Part shown: in pieces, positions 18,143 through 27,948 of the stretch
Numbering within the stretch: position 1 is the first letter of the stretch
How the letters are laid out: every line of letters starts with the position of its first letter
DNA from: an uncultured Prevotella sp.
GTDB taxonomy: Bacteria; Bacteroidota; Bacteroidia; Bacteroidales; Bacteroidaceae
NCBI GenBank assembly: GCA_934272845.1
Contig: CAKQSF010000010.1
Coordinates: 1 to 64,000, forward strand
Length of the DNA stretch: 64,000 nt
Direction: 5' to 3'
Translations under genes and position numbers: made by a program
Notes under the pieces: generated by a model
Told to the model about the DNA's origin: nothing
The model's input: the letters and a program-made list of their open reading frames with translations, nothing else
The model's database searches: none

Positions 18143-18190
18143 ATAAGCGAGTGGGGACGGCCTTTTTGCATACCCACTCGCTTATACTTT
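18143..18190. terminator. Convergent terminator
   Basis: ATAAGCGAGTGGG pairs with CCCACTCGCTTAT with a T-rich loop and a following ACTTTTGTT. It serves the thioredoxin-like gene on the plus strand and the GHL10 gene on the minus strand. Confidence 0.85.
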
Positions 18191-18227
18191 TGTTATGAAA
18201 ATATTATTATAGACGGGTTGTTTGATT

Positions 18228-19781
18228 CTATAACTTTATCTTTTTCTTCGTTATCTTGCTTTCATTTGACAGCCTGTTTAGGGCGGTAACAACGTAAGTG
18301 AATTTCGTTTTGCCATTGACGTAGGGTAGTTTTAGCCATGTTTTTTCTGTGATGGCAACAATATGCGATGGGTCTTCAGTGTTGATTGTCTCGCCTTTAG
18401 CAAATCTATATACAACGTATTTTATTGCTTCATCGCGCCAACTTGTTGCCTTTGGCTCGCGCCAGAATAGCATATATCCATCGCTTGTCCACACGTCATC
18501 AAGTCTTTTAGGTTTATCAGGGGTGGTATCGTCAATGAATGGCATCTGTGGTTGTAAGGCTGGGTAACGCCAGTAGTTTGTGCGCAGTTGTGTACCGTAT
18601 TCTCCTATGTTGTCTACCGCTGCTTTAGCGTACCACAAAACAGTACCATTGATGTTGGGAACAGTTGTGTGTAACTGATATTTCGCAGCCATTTGGTTCT
18701 GCTGTTTATTATGAAGGTCTGCGTATTTTGCTGTTCTTTCGATGTCTTCTCCGATGTAAAGAGGACGGTTTCCGCAGTTCTTTCCCCACCAATTAATAAG
18801 TATTTCATAGTCTGCTGCTTTGTTTCCTATCTCCCAATAGAGTTGTGGTACACAGTAATCTATCCATCCTTTGTTTACCCACAGAAGTACATCAGCATAT
18901 AGGTCATCATAGTTTTGAAGTCCGTTAGTATTAGAACCAATACTTGATGCCTTCTTATTACGATAAATTCCGAATGGTGAGACGCCAAATTTTACCCATG
19001 GTTTAATGCTCCGTATGGTGTCATGTAGTTGCTTAATGAATATGTTGACGTTGTTTCTGCGCCAGTCTCCTATGCTGTTAAAGTGTCCATTGTTTTGTAA
19101 TTGGTATTCTTCTGCATCGGGAATGGCAACACCTGGGGCAGGATAGGGATAGAAGTAGTCATCTATGTGGAAGCCGTCTATGTTGTAACGACGTACGATA
19201 TCGGCTGCTACTTTGCATATCCATTCACGGTTTGCAGGTTTGGCAGGGTCGAGAATGTATAGTCCATCATATGGGAATACAAGGTCGGGACGGCGTACTG
19301 CAATATGGGTTGTTGACAGTTCATTGGTAACTTTAGTCTTTGCACGGAAGGGGTTAATCCATGCATGTAGTTCCATTCCTCGCTTATGGCATTCAGTTAT
19401 CATCCATTGCAGTGGGTCCCAGTATGGCGATGGTGGTGTACCTTGTCTGCCAGTAAGAAATCTGCTCCATGGTTCTAGGGTACTTTGGTATAGTGCGTCA
19501 CACTCAGGGCGAACCTGAAAGATTATTGCATTGACCCCATCCTTTTGTAATTCGTCAAGTTGATATGTCAAAGTGCGTTGCATATTCTCTGTTCCAATGC
19601 CAGTAAACTGACCGTTAACGCATTGTATCCATGCCCCTCGAAACTCACGTTTAGTTGCAAATGTGTCTGCAGTTGCTACGCTTGCGCATGATGTAAGCAG
19701 CGTAAAAGACAATAATAAGGCGTGGAACAATGCTTTGCTCCACGCCTTATGTGAATGTTTTATCTTTGATGTAAATGTCAT
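18228..19781 (-). CDS. Family-10-like glycosyl hydrolase (GHL10/DUF187) lipoprotein
   Basis: 517 residues. A long N-terminal signal ends in the lipobox LTSC (Cys32). The GHL10 TIM-barrel follows: FRGAWIQCV, VNAIIFQVRPECDALY, ELHAWINPFR, IDGFHIDDYFYPYP (acidic residues expected at the active site), KFGVSPFGI and YCVPQLYWEIG. A C-terminal fibronectin-like domain (about 420-517) follows. GHL10 relatives (YngK/DigH type) cleave denuded glycan strands of peptidoglycan. That suits its place 34 bp after the PBP1A gene on the same strand, so I infer a role in cell-wall remodelling. Confidence 0.85.
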   Translation of the reverse strand: MTFTSKIKHSHKAWSKALFHALLLSFTLLTSCASVATADTFATKREFRGAWIQCVNGQFTGIGTENMQRTLTYQLDELQKDGVNAIIFQVRPECDALYQSTLEPWSRFLTGRQGTPPSPYWDPLQWMITECHKRGMELHAWINPFRAKTKVTNELSTTHIAVRRPDLVFPYDGLYILDPAKPANREWICKVAADIVRRYNIDGFHIDDYFYPYPAPGVAIPDAEEYQLQNNGHFNSIGDWRRNNVNIFIKQLHDTIRSIKPWVKFGVSPFGIYRNKKASSIGSNTNGLQNYDDLYADVLLWVNKGWIDYCVPQLYWEIGNKAADYEILINWWGKNCGNRPLYIGEDIERTAKYADLHNKQQNQMAAKYQLHTTVPNINGTVLWYAKAAVDNIGEYGTQLRTNYWRYPALQPQMPFIDDTTPDKPKRLDDVWTSDGYMLFWREPKATSWRDEAIKYVVYRFAKGETINTEDPSHIVAITEKTWLKLPYVNGKTKFTYVVTALNRLSNESKITKKKIKL

Positions 19782-19815
19782 CTTAGGTTTTGTTTAATGT
19801 GATTATTTACGATCA

Positions 19816-22326
19816 CTATATGTTATCGAAAGTCACTTCTTCCTCTTTTTGATGCTGTTTAGGTTCTAAGTTTTTCTCCCCAGTATTGTCATTAGTTTCC
19901 TTTTCTATTGGATTTCCATTCTCGTCAAGTTGTATTTCCTTGAAATGGTCAATAGAATCAGCATTAAGCGTGTCTCTGCGTGTACTTCCATAGTATGTGC
20001 ATTCGTACATACTTCGGTCAATGTCAGCACCTTCTGGCATCTTAAACTTGCCGTGATACTTTTGGAAAGCAGGGTCACCGAATACAGACTGCAGGAAATA
20101 TCCGCATATAGGCAGTGCAGTTCGTGAACCTTGTCCTAGTGCTCCAGTGCGGAAGTGTATGCAACGGTATTCACCACCGACCCATGCTCCTACTACAAGG
20201 TTTGGCGAAACACCCATGAACCATGCGTCAGAGTGGTTGTTAGATGTACCTGTTTTGCCGCCGAACTCAGTATCATTGAATTTTCCTATGTACCCCCACA
20301 GGCTTTGAGATGTACCGCCTCGTTCTCTTAGTCCGCCAAGAAGCATCTGTTGCATGAGGTAAGCGGACCTTACACTTACAGCCTGTTTCGTTTCAGTTGG
20401 GGCTACATATATTTCTTTTCCATTTCGATCAACAATTCTTGTTACGAGAATAGCCTCATCGTGTGCCATACCTCCGTTAGCGATTGTACTGTAGGCGTTG
20501 GCAAGTTCGAGCAGGTTTACATCGCTAGACCCTAAGGCCAGTGCGGGAGCATCATCCAGTGGACTCTTGATTCCCATCTTCTCTGCAGTCTCGATAATGT
20601 TCTTAATGCCCATTTCTTGTCCCAAACGCACAGCAATAGAGTTTACACTCTGTGCAAAAGCAATTTTCAATGGCATGGAATCACCAGTAAAATAGCCATT
20701 GGCATTTGTAGGAGTCCATGTTACTTCCTCCTTCTTCTTTGAGTCCCATACCTTCATTGAGAAGAATTCATCGCGTCGTTTGTCACACGGAGTCAGTCCT
20801 TGCTCCATCGCTTCAGTATACACAAACAATTTGAATGTGGAGCCAGGCTGACGTTCAGCGGTAACTTTATCGTACTTCCAGTGGTTAAAGTCAATGTCGC
20901 CCACCCATGCTTTGACATGTCCTGTCTGCGGTTCCATAGCGACAAAAGAGCAGTGCATGAAACTTACCATGTAGCGAATAGAGTCCATTGTCGACATTTC
21001 CTTCTCCACTTGTCCTTTCTCGTAGTCAAAGACTTTTACGGCATGTGGCTTGTTAAGGTAGTAATTTACCGAGTCAGGATCATCAGGATACTTCGCTGTC
21101 AAGTACTTATAAACAGGTTGTTGCTTCGCGATATCCTCAATGAAGTTTGCTATCACCTTATGATTCTCGTCCTGCCAAGGCTCTTGTCCGCGCCAATGTG
21201 AGTTAAAGTTACGTTGTACTTGCTGCATTTGTTTGCGTGCGGCCTCCTCTGCATATTTCTGCATACGAGTATCAATGGTTGTATATATCTTCAGTCCATC
21301 GCTGTAGATGTCAACGTCTTGCAAAGATTCATACTCATTACTGAGTTTCTTTATGTATTTTGCCACAGCCTCGCGGAAGTATTTAGCCTGTCCGTCGTAG
21401 TTGTCTTCAACATTAAATTCAGATACGTCAATGCTGATTTCTTTCAGAGAATCGCATTCCTCTCTAGTTAAATGTCCATGGTCTCTCATATTGTCTAATA
21501 CTATATTGCGACGTTTAAGAGAGTTCTCAGGGTGTGAAATAGGATTATAATATGTCGTAGCCTTGAGCATACCGACAAGTACTGCTGCCTGTTCGGCAGT
21601 TAAATCCTTTGGAGTAGTGTTGAAATAAGTCTTTGCTGCGGTTTTGATACCGTATGCATTATTACCAAAATCTACGGTGTTGGCATACTGAACAAGTATC
21701 TCTTTCTTTGCATCCTCGCGTCCTTTAGTCATTGCGAAGTACAATTCCAACTTAACAGCGGTAATCCATTCCTTAGTTTTCATGATAAGAATCTTCACTC
21801 CAGGAATCTTACCTACTAATCCAGTGCTATACTGTGTACGCACTCTGAACATGTTTTTGGCAAGTTGTTGAGTTATGGTAGAGGCTCCACGTCCACCTCT
21901 TCCCGTAGCAGCGTCTTTCGCAGCCCCGAGTAATCCCATAGGGTCGATACCCCAGTGATTGTAATATCGCTCGTCCTCAGTGTCGATAAGGGCACTCCAG
22001 AATACAGGGTTTACTTCCTCGTATTTAACAGGTGTGCGGTTCTCATTGAAGTATTTGCCCAGTAAAACGCTGTCGGCAGACCATAATTCAGATGCCTGAC
22101 TGACCTTATGTTCGCTAATTTCCGACCATCCAGGTGACTTACCGAATAGCCAAAAGAGGTTTATGTCAACGGCTCCGAAGTAGAGAATAGCCATGACTAT
22201 TAATGAAAGAAATCCGTTAACAGTCTTGATATACCACGGTTTTCCTATGAAACAGCCTTTATACCAGGTCCAAAAGGCATTGGATTTGGATGCTATCCAT
22301 GCTATAATCTGTTTGAGTTTTTCCAT
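19816..22326 (-). CDS. Class A penicillin-binding protein 1A
   Basis: 836 residues; bifunctional peptidoglycan synthase. One membrane helix at about 36-56 is followed by the GT51 glycosyltransferase domain (EDERYYNHWGID, GRGASTITQQLAKNMF) and a transpeptidase domain with the three penicillin-binding motifs STFK, SVNS and KTGT. An acidic tail (KEEEVTFDNI) ends the protein. It sits in the minus-strand run between miaA and the GHL10 lipoprotein, so synthase and putative glycan hydrolase are probably co-expressed. Confidence 0.95.
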   Translation of the reverse strand: MEKLKQIIAWIASKSNAFWTWYKGCFIGKPWYIKTVNGFLSLIVMAILYFGAVDINLFWLFGKSPGWSEISEHKVSQASELWSADSVLLGKYFNENRTPVKYEEVNPVFWSALIDTEDERYYNHWGIDPMGLLGAAKDAATGRGGRGASTITQQLAKNMFRVRTQYSTGLVGKIPGVKILIMKTKEWITAVKLELYFAMTKGREDAKKEILVQYANTVDFGNNAYGIKTAAKTYFNTTPKDLTAEQAAVLVGMLKATTYYNPISHPENSLKRRNIVLDNMRDHGHLTREECDSLKEISIDVSEFNVEDNYDGQAKYFREAVAKYIKKLSNEYESLQDVDIYSDGLKIYTTIDTRMQKYAEEAARKQMQQVQRNFNSHWRGQEPWQDENHKVIANFIEDIAKQQPVYKYLTAKYPDDPDSVNYYLNKPHAVKVFDYEKGQVEKEMSTMDSIRYMVSFMHCSFVAMEPQTGHVKAWVGDIDFNHWKYDKVTAERQPGSTFKLFVYTEAMEQGLTPCDKRRDEFFSMKVWDSKKKEEVTWTPTNANGYFTGDSMPLKIAFAQSVNSIAVRLGQEMGIKNIIETAEKMGIKSPLDDAPALALGSSDVNLLELANAYSTIANGGMAHDEAILVTRIVDRNGKEIYVAPTETKQAVSVRSAYLMQQMLLGGLRERGGTSQSLWGYIGKFNDTEFGGKTGTSNNHSDAWFMGVSPNLVVGAWVGGEYRCIHFRTGALGQGSRTALPICGYFLQSVFGDPAFQKYHGKFKMPEGADIDRSMYECTYYGSTRRDTLNADSIDHFKEIQLDENGNPIEKETNDNTGEKNLEPKQHQKEEEVTFDNI

Positions 22327-22391
22327 AGTTTGTTTGATTGTTTGTCGTTTAAGTAATATAAATCTTATTTATAATAAACGTAAAAAGTGCA

Positions 22392-23306
22392 TTATTGTTG
22401 TGCTATCCTATTGTCAATATGCCTTTTTACCCCTTCAATGTCGTCAGGATTAAACCATGTAATGTCAGGATCTTTCTTGTACCAAGTCAATTGTTTGCGT
22501 GCATATTGTCTTGTATTGCTTTGTATCTGCCTTATTGCTTCCTCTAATGGGATGTCCCCATCAAAGTATTTAAACATCTCTTTGTATCCAACCGTATTGA
22601 GTGCGTTCTCACCTCTGTGTGCCATCATGCTTTTTGCTTCATCAATAAGTCCGTTGTTCACCATGTCAAGCACACGTTGGTTAATTCTTTCATACAATTC
22701 CTCTCTGTCCCTTGTAAGTCCAATCTTGATTACGTTGAATGGTCTTTTTTTCTTTTTACCCGTGCGAAAAGAAGTATATGTCTTTCCGCTGATGTGACAA
22801 ATTTCAAGTGCATGAACCACTCTTCGCGGGTTATTCCTGTCAACGACAGCCCAATGTTCTGGGTCCAGGCGCTTCAATTCCTCGAGAAGAGCATTCAATC
22901 CCTCTTCTTCCAGACGCTGTTTCATCCAGTTTCTGGTTTTATCATCAACAGTTGGTATATCGTCAATGCCGTTGCACACAGCATCAATGTACATCATAGA
23001 TCCGCCAGTAAGTATTGCTTCTATACCATCTTTGTTTGAAAAATCAGGTGTTTTCAACAGTTTCAGCACATCCTGTTCATACATTGAGGCAGAATAGTAA
23101 TCCCCTATGTGGTGAGTTGCAACAAAATGATGCCGCACTCTCCGCCTTTGTTCAGCGGTGGGTGCGGCAGTTCCTATTGGTATCTCTGCAAAGATCTGTC
23201 GTGAGTCAGCGTTGATAATGTCTACGTTATAATGCTCGGCAAGTGTAATGCAGAGTTCCGTCTTTCCCACACCCGTAGGGCCTGTTATGACTATGAGTGT
23301 ATTCAA
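22392..23306 (-). CDS. miaA: tRNA dimethylallyltransferase
   Basis: 304 residues. Transfers a dimethylallyl group to A37 of tRNAs reading UNN codons. The P-loop GPTGVGKTEL is at residues 8-17, followed by the conserved DSRQIFAEIPIGTA, a TGGSMMY segment, and late LTWYKKDPDITWF. It starts 4 bp after the lpxA stop codon, clearly the same operon. Confidence 0.96.
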   Translation of the reverse strand: MNTLIVITGPTGVGKTELCITLAEHYNVDIINADSRQIFAEIPIGTAAPTAEQRRRVRHHFVATHHIGDYYSASMYEQDVLKLLKTPDFSNKDGIEAILTGGSMMYIDAVCNGIDDIPTVDDKTRNWMKQRLEEEGLNALLEELKRLDPEHWAVVDRNNPRRVVHALEICHISGKTYTSFRTGKKKKRPFNVIKIGLTRDREELYERINQRVLDMVNNGLIDEAKSMMAHRGENALNTVGYKEMFKYFDGDIPLEEAIRQIQSNTRQYARKQLTWYKKDPDITWFNPDDIEGVKRHIDNRIAQQ

Positions 23307-23310
23307 GGTG

Positions 23311-24084
23311 TTATCTAATTATGCCACGGTTAGCGTTCTCTATGAAATTGATTATATATTCAATCTCAGGCGTCATCTTAAATTTCTCTTTTACATCCTC
23401 AATACCTTCCTTTATAATACCTTTAGCATATATAGTATTATACACTTCACGTATCATAAGGATAGTCTCGCTATCAAATCCGCGTCGTCTTAAGCCGATA
23501 AGATTCAGTCCCGCATACTTGATAGGTTCTTTGCCTGCTATTACGTATGGAGGAATGTCTTGTGATGTACGGCTTCCGCCCTGTACCATTACATATCCAC
23601 CAATATGCACAAACTGGTGAACAAGCACCGAAGCAGAGACTATAGCAAAGTCGTCAACAATCACCTCTCCAGCAAATTTTGTTGAATTGCCGATGATACA
23701 GTTGTTGCCTATCACGCAATCGTGAGCAATATGCATATTTTCCATCAGCAGATTATTGCTACCAACAATAGTTGTACCCTTTGAGGCCGTTCCGCGACTA
23801 ATAGTAACGTTCTCCCTAATAGAGTTGTTATCACCTATCTGACACGTAGTAATCTCCCCTTTAAATTTAAGGTCCTGGGGCTTTGTACTGATGCTTGCAC
23901 CAGGGAATATCTCATTGTTAGAGCCCATACGTGTACCCTGATTCAGGGTAACACTATTCTGCATAATGTTATTATCGCCAATAACCACATCGGCAGCGAT
24001 ATAGCAGAAAGGTCCGATTACATTGCCGTCACCGAGTTTAGCCTCAGGGTGTACGAATGCAAGAGGGCTGATTGTGTTTGCCAT
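23311..24084 (-). CDS. lpxA: UDP-N-acetylglucosamine acyltransferase
   Basis: 257 residues; first step of lipid A synthesis (3-O-acylation of UDP-GlcNAc). It is a left-handed beta-helix of hexapeptide repeats (from FVHPEAKLGDGNVIGPFCYI) with the catalytic histidine in ENMHIAHDCVIG and the typical C-terminal helical region. Its normal operon partner lpxC-fabZ lies upstream on the same strand but is separated by the 248-bp element at 24105-24352, which ends 20 bp before this start codon. Confidence 0.96.
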   Translation of the reverse strand: MANTISPLAFVHPEAKLGDGNVIGPFCYIAADVVIGDNNIMQNSVTLNQGTRMGSNNEIFPGASISTKPQDLKFKGEITTCQIGDNNSIRENVTISRGTASKGTTIVGSNNLLMENMHIAHDCVIGNNCIIGNSTKFAGEVIVDDFAIVSASVLVHQFVHIGGYVMVQGGSRTSQDIPPYVIAGKEPIKYAGLNLIGLRRRGFDSETILMIREVYNTIYAKGIIKEGIEDVKEKFKMTPEIEYIINFIENANRGIIR

Positions 24085-24104
24085 ATGTTTTAATTCTTAT
24101 TTAA

Positions 24105-24352
24105 GGGCGGTTCTATTAATTACCACCGTTATGTAAAAGTTCATTAATGTAATGACGTTTTGTTATCTTTCGGGCTCTTATCAGTTCAAAGTCTGAAGTG
24201 CACTCAGCCAAGTAGCACGCTACTTCAATGGTCTTTATACCTCCTCCGCTTCGCTTTTCCCCCGTTATCGGGGGAGCGCAACCTTCTCTTACTTACACAT
24301 TGATTTCGATAATAGCATCGAAATATAACAAATGTAATTAATTGAACCGCCC
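24105..24352 (-). mobile_element. MITE-like element, family 1, copy B (248 bp) between lpxC-fabZ and lpxA
   Basis: The element is homologous in reverse orientation to 3229-3420, with the same inverted ends (GGGCGGTTCTATTAATTACC against TAATTAATTGAACCGCCC). It is flanked on both sides by TTAA (24101-24104 and 24353-24356), a likely 4-bp target duplication. The extra interior part includes a CCCCGATAACGGGG hairpin. A TACATTTG box (24329-24336, minus strand) points towards lpxA. No coding capacity. Confidence 0.85.
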
Positions 24353-24444
24353 TTAATGTAGTCCGCAGTACAGTTTGAAACAGTCCGTTGTATGGTTTTA
24401 TTACTTCTAACCTATAGAGTCGTTTTTTCTGCGGTATTGTGTTT

Positions 24445-25833
24445 TTATTCCTTGTTTCTCGTCATCTGTCCTGTAAACTTCGCCTCAGCCACGAGTTGAT
24501 CGCCCACGAAGATATAACCTTGCATAGTAGAGATGCCATGACGTACAGGAGCCAATAATTCTACTTTAAATATCAAAGTATCTCCAGGAACGACCTTTTT
24601 ACGATATTTTACGTTATCAATTTTAAGGAAGTAACTCGTCCATTTCTCAGGATATTCAATGGTATTAAGTACGAGCAGAGCGCCACATTGTGACATCGCT
24701 TCTATCATCAGAACGCCTGGCATCACAGGTTCCTGTGGAAAGTGTCCCTGGAAGAAAGGCTCGTTAGAAGTAACGTTTTTCACTCCGACGATAGTAGTGC
24801 CGCTAATGTTGATAACCTTGTCCACCAACTGCATAGGATATCGGTGTGGCAGCAACTTTCTTATGCGGTTAACATCGAGTATAGGTTCCATGTTAGGATC
24901 GTAAACAGGTGCCTGTATCTCATGTTTTCTTATTTCAGTGCGCATTGCACGCGCAAACTTATTGTTGATAGTGTGGCCTGGACGTGTTGCGATGATGCGT
25001 CCCTTGAATGGTTTACCAATCAGGGCCATATCGCCAATGATGTCAAGAAGTTTATGCCTTGTGCATTCATTCTCCCATGTGAGAGGTTTATGCTGAATGT
25101 AACCAAGTTTAGTTGCATCAATTTTTGGCACCTTCAAGTAATCACACAGTTTGTCTATATCCTCCTGTTTCTGCTCATATTCGTATATAACGATAGCGTT
25201 ATCAAGGTCTCCCCCCTTAATAAGACCAGCCTTAAGCAGAGGTACGAGGTCACGAACGAATACGAAAGTACGTGCAGAAGCAATCTCCGTAGAGAACTTC
25301 TCAACGCTGTCAATAGTAGCGAACTGTGAATTAATGAATTTAGACTCAAACGAACACATGGCCGTAATAGAGAAATCCTCGTCAGGAAGAATAGTGATAA
25401 CCGAGCCAGTCTCCTCGTCTTTCACTTCAATCTTCTTTCTGATGATATAGAAATCCTTCGGTGCATTCTGCTCAGTAATACCCACTTCATTGATTTTCTC
25501 AACATATTTCAGAGCGCTACCGTCAAGAATCGGAAACTCAGGACCATTCACCTGTATAAGGCAGTTGTCTATTCCGAGAGCGTAGAGAGCCGCCATAGCA
25601 TGTTCAATGGTACTAACCCTAATGTCACCTTTACCGAGAACCGTACCTCTTTTAGTATCAACCACGTTCTCAGCCACTGCATCAATGACTGGCATTCCTT
25701 CCAAATCAATGCGCTGTATTTTATATCCGGTATTCTCTGCGGCAGGGTTGAAAGTAACGGTAAGGTTCAGTCCTGTATGCAGTCCTTTGCCACAAAGGGA
25801 GAAACTTCCCTTGATAGTGTTCTGTTTTATCAT
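24445..25833 (-). CDS. lpxC/fabZ: Bifunctional LpxC deacetylase / FabZ dehydratase fusion
   Basis: 462 residues. Residues 1 to about 305 are UDP-3-O-acyl-GlcNAc deacetylase, with VSTIEHAMAALYALGIDNC and the zinc motif HKLLDIIGDMAL. Residues about 320-462 are 3-hydroxyacyl-ACP dehydratase (LLPHRYPMQLVDK, GHFPQEPVMPGVLMIEAMSQ). The fusion joins the committed step of lipid A synthesis to fatty-acid elongation, is usual in Bacteroidetes, and is not a sequencing artefact because the frame is continuous. It lies 29 bp after lpxD. Confidence 0.96.
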   Translation of the reverse strand: MIKQNTIKGSFSLCGKGLHTGLNLTVTFNPAAENTGYKIQRIDLEGMPVIDAVAENVVDTKRGTVLGKGDIRVSTIEHAMAALYALGIDNCLIQVNGPEFPILDGSALKYVEKINEVGITEQNAPKDFYIIRKKIEVKDEETGSVITILPDEDFSITAMCSFESKFINSQFATIDSVEKFSTEIASARTFVFVRDLVPLLKAGLIKGGDLDNAIVIYEYEQKQEDIDKLCDYLKVPKIDATKLGYIQHKPLTWENECTRHKLLDIIGDMALIGKPFKGRIIATRPGHTINNKFARAMRTEIRKHEIQAPVYDPNMEPILDVNRIRKLLPHRYPMQLVDKVINISGTTIVGVKNVTSNEPFFQGHFPQEPVMPGVLMIEAMSQCGALLVLNTIEYPEKWTSYFLKIDNVKYRKKVVPGDTLIFKVELLAPVRHGISTMQGYIFVGDQLVAEAKFTGQMTRNKE

Positions 25834-25862
25834 AAATCCTTTATTGTGTATGTGGGAATACT

Positions 25863-26918
25863 TTACGCCTTTTGGGTCAATTCCTCTATTTTCTTCTCCA
25901 GTTCCTTTATAGTTTTCTGCATTTCGTTCATTTGGCGGTACATGTCAGGCAATCTTTTGACAATAGCCTGTGAGCGGAAGTAGTTAGTCATAGTGGTAGG
26001 AGGTGTACCTATCAGTTCCTGATTATCCTTCAAACTTCCAGGCACGCCAGACTGTGCGCCCAGTAAAACCTTATTGCCTATTGTGATATGTCCAGCAATA
26101 CCCACTTGTCCACCGAACATACACCACTCTCCAATTTTCGCGCTACCAGCGACACCCACCTGTGCAGACATTACGGTGTTGGCACCAATGTCCGTGTTAT
26201 GGGCAATCTGTACGAGGTTATCAAGTTTTACGCCCTTTCTAACGTACGTGCTACCCATAGTAGAACGGTCAATACAGGTGTTGGCACCAATTTCTACATT
26301 GTCCTCAATGGTGACGATACCGATCTGTGGAATCTTATCATATCCATCCTTAGTCGGTGCGAATCCAAATCCATCAGCGCCCACAACGCATCCTGCATGC
26401 AGAATACAATTGTTGCCAACGCGGCAATGGTGGTAAATTACAGCATTGCTATAAATTTCTGTATTGTTGCCAATAGAAGCCTTTTCTCCCACTGTTACGT
26501 GTGGATGCAGAACGCAGCCATCGCCAATAGTAACATCAGGCCCAATAGCAACGAAAGGACCTATGTAGCAATCCTTACCTATTTTAGCCGAAGGATGAAT
26601 AAAGGCGAGCGAGTCAATGCCCTTTTTCTTAGGTTTCATTGAATCGTACATCTGCAGCAGTTTTGCAACAGCCTCGTAAGCGTTTTTAACCCTTATAAGC
26701 GTAGCGTTGACAGGTTTCTCCAGCACAAGGTTCTCATCAACGAGAACCACGCTTGACTTTGTGTCATAAATATAACTCTCGTACTTGCGGTTAGAGAGGA
26801 AAGATATTGCTCCAGGCTTACCTTCTTCAATCTTGGCAAACGTATTAATAGTAGCGTTAGCGTCGCCTTCCACGCGGCCCTGTATCAGGTCCGCTATTTG
26901 TTGTGCTGTAAATTCCAT
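25863..26918 (-). CDS. lpxD: UDP-3-O-(3-hydroxyacyl)glucosamine N-acyltransferase
   Basis: 351 residues; third lipid A enzyme. An N-terminal uridine-binding domain ([17 protein letters not shown]) is followed by a hexapeptide beta-helix from about residue 105, with [11 protein letters not shown] and the catalytic-histidine segment [10 protein letters not shown]. It ends in a C-terminal helix that is probably coiled-coil ([18 protein letters not shown]). It sits 15 bp after pyrF. Confidence 0.96.
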   Translation of the reverse strand: MEFTAQQIADLIQGRVEGDANATINTFAKIEEGKPGAISFLSNRKYESYIYDTKSSVVLVDENLVLEKPVNATLIRVKNAYEAVAKLLQMYDSMKPKKKGIDSLAFIHPSAKIGKDCYIGPFVAIGPDVTIGDGCVLHPHVTVGEKASIGNNTEIYSNAVIYHHCRVGNNCILHAGCVVGADGFGFAPTKDGYDKIPQIGIVTIEDNVEIGANTCIDRSTMGSTYVRKGVKLDNLVQIAHNTDIGANTVMSAQVGVAGSAKIGEWCMFGGQVGIAGHITIGNKVLLGAQSGVPGSLKDNQELIGTPPTTMTNYFRSQAIVKRLPDMYRQMNEMQKTIKELEKKIEELTQKA

Positions 26919-26933
26919 TCTTCTCTTAGTGGG

Positions 26934-27764
26934 TTAAAGTTTTTTAAGTTCCTCTTCCATCTGCTGTTGCAGTTCCTTTGCCTTCTCTGCTGCTACTTCA
27001 GCAAATTTCTCTGTGTTATCTGCGAAGATGATGCCTCGGCTTGAGTTTACGAGCAAACCGCAGTCTTTTGTTATGCCATACTGGCAAACGTCCTGTAAAG
27101 AACCACCCTGTGCGCCTACGCCAGGCACGAGAAGGAAGTGCTCAGGAGCCACCTTTCTGATGTCCTTGAACATTTCTCCGCGTGTAGCACCCACTACATA
27201 CATCAAATTTTCAGGTGTACCCCATTCCTGACTCTTCTTGATAACCTTCTCGAAGAGGCGGCATCCCTCAGTGTCAGTAGTCTGCTGGAAGTCGAAAGAA
27301 CCCTTATTACTTGTCAGTGCGAGCAATATTACCCATGGTTTCTTCTCACTCTCGTATGAGAGGAACGGTACCACGCTATCCTCACCCATGTAAGGAGCCA
27401 CGGTAAGAGCGTCAACCTTATATTCACCGAAGAACGTCTGTGCGTACATCTTTGATGTGTTACCAATGTCGCCACGCTTAGCGTCGGCAATGATAAACTG
27501 CTCTGGATACTTCTCTTGAATATATTTCACAGTTTTTTCAAAAGCCACCAAGCCCTTGATGCCATACGCTTCATAGAAGGCGAGGTTAGGTTTGTACGCC
27601 ACGCAGTACTGTGCAGTAGCGTCAATAATCTGCTTATTGAAAGCAAATATAGGGTCTTCCTCCTTCAAGATGTGCTTAGGCACCTTATTAAGGTCTACGT
27701 CAAGACCTACACAAAGGAAACTCTTCTTCTCAAATATCTGTTTTACGAGTTCTTCTCTTGTCAT
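26934..27764 (-). CDS. pyrF: Orotidine 5'-phosphate decarboxylase, type 2
   Basis: 276 residues; last step of UMP synthesis. The family signature [17 protein letters not shown] contains the catalytic Asp-Lys-Asp set; [14 protein letters not shown] is at the start and phosphate-binding [11 protein letters not shown] and [10 protein letters not shown] are near the end. Length fits the longer mycobacterial/Bacteroidetes type. It is the fourth gene of the purM-prfA-ORF-pyrF run. Confidence 0.95.
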   Translation of the reverse strand: MTREELVKQIFEKKSFLCVGLDVDLNKVPKHILKEEDPIFAFNKQIIDATAQYCVAYKPNLAFYEAYGIKGLVAFEKTVKYIQEKYPEQFIIADAKRGDIGNTSKMYAQTFFGEYKVDALTVAPYMGEDSVVPFLSYESEKKPWVILLALTSNKGSFDFQQTTDTEGCRLFEKVIKKSQEWGTPENLMYVVGATRGEMFKDIRKVAPEHFLLVPGVGAQGGSLQDVCQYGITKDCGLLVNSSRGIIFADNTEKFAEVAAEKAKELQQQMEEELKKL

Positions 27765-27774
27765 GGTTTTATAT

Positions 27775-27924
27775 TTATTCTTTAGGCATTTCGGTATAAG
27801 GAATATCCTTCAATTGGTTCCTTTCACGTTGTAATTTAGCCATACGTTCAAAGTAATCAGAAGCGTCCACGGTACGTTCGTTCATTTCGTCCTCTTTTTT
27901 CTTGATAGTAGTAAAAAGTCCCAT
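27775..27924 (-). CDS. Small 49-residue protein between prfA and pyrF
   Basis: A short uninterrupted frame filling the gap between prfA and pyrF, 24 bp after one and 10 bp before the other, on the same strand. It begins [17 protein letters not shown] and ends [12 protein letters not shown]. It is highly charged, has no membrane segment or cysteine, and is predicted helical in the middle ([15 protein letters not shown]). The tight fit inside an operon argues that it is a real gene. Function unknown. Confidence 0.65.
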   Translation of the reverse strand: MGLFTTIKKKEDEMNERTVDASDYFERMAKLQRERNQLKDIPYTEMPKE

Positions 27925-27948
27925 ATTCCCGAAAGCGTTATCGTGGTG

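Noticed and set aside
24445..25833. LpxC-FabZ fusion as an assembly error or a novelty
   Set aside because: The frame is clean and this fusion is established in Bacteroidetes.
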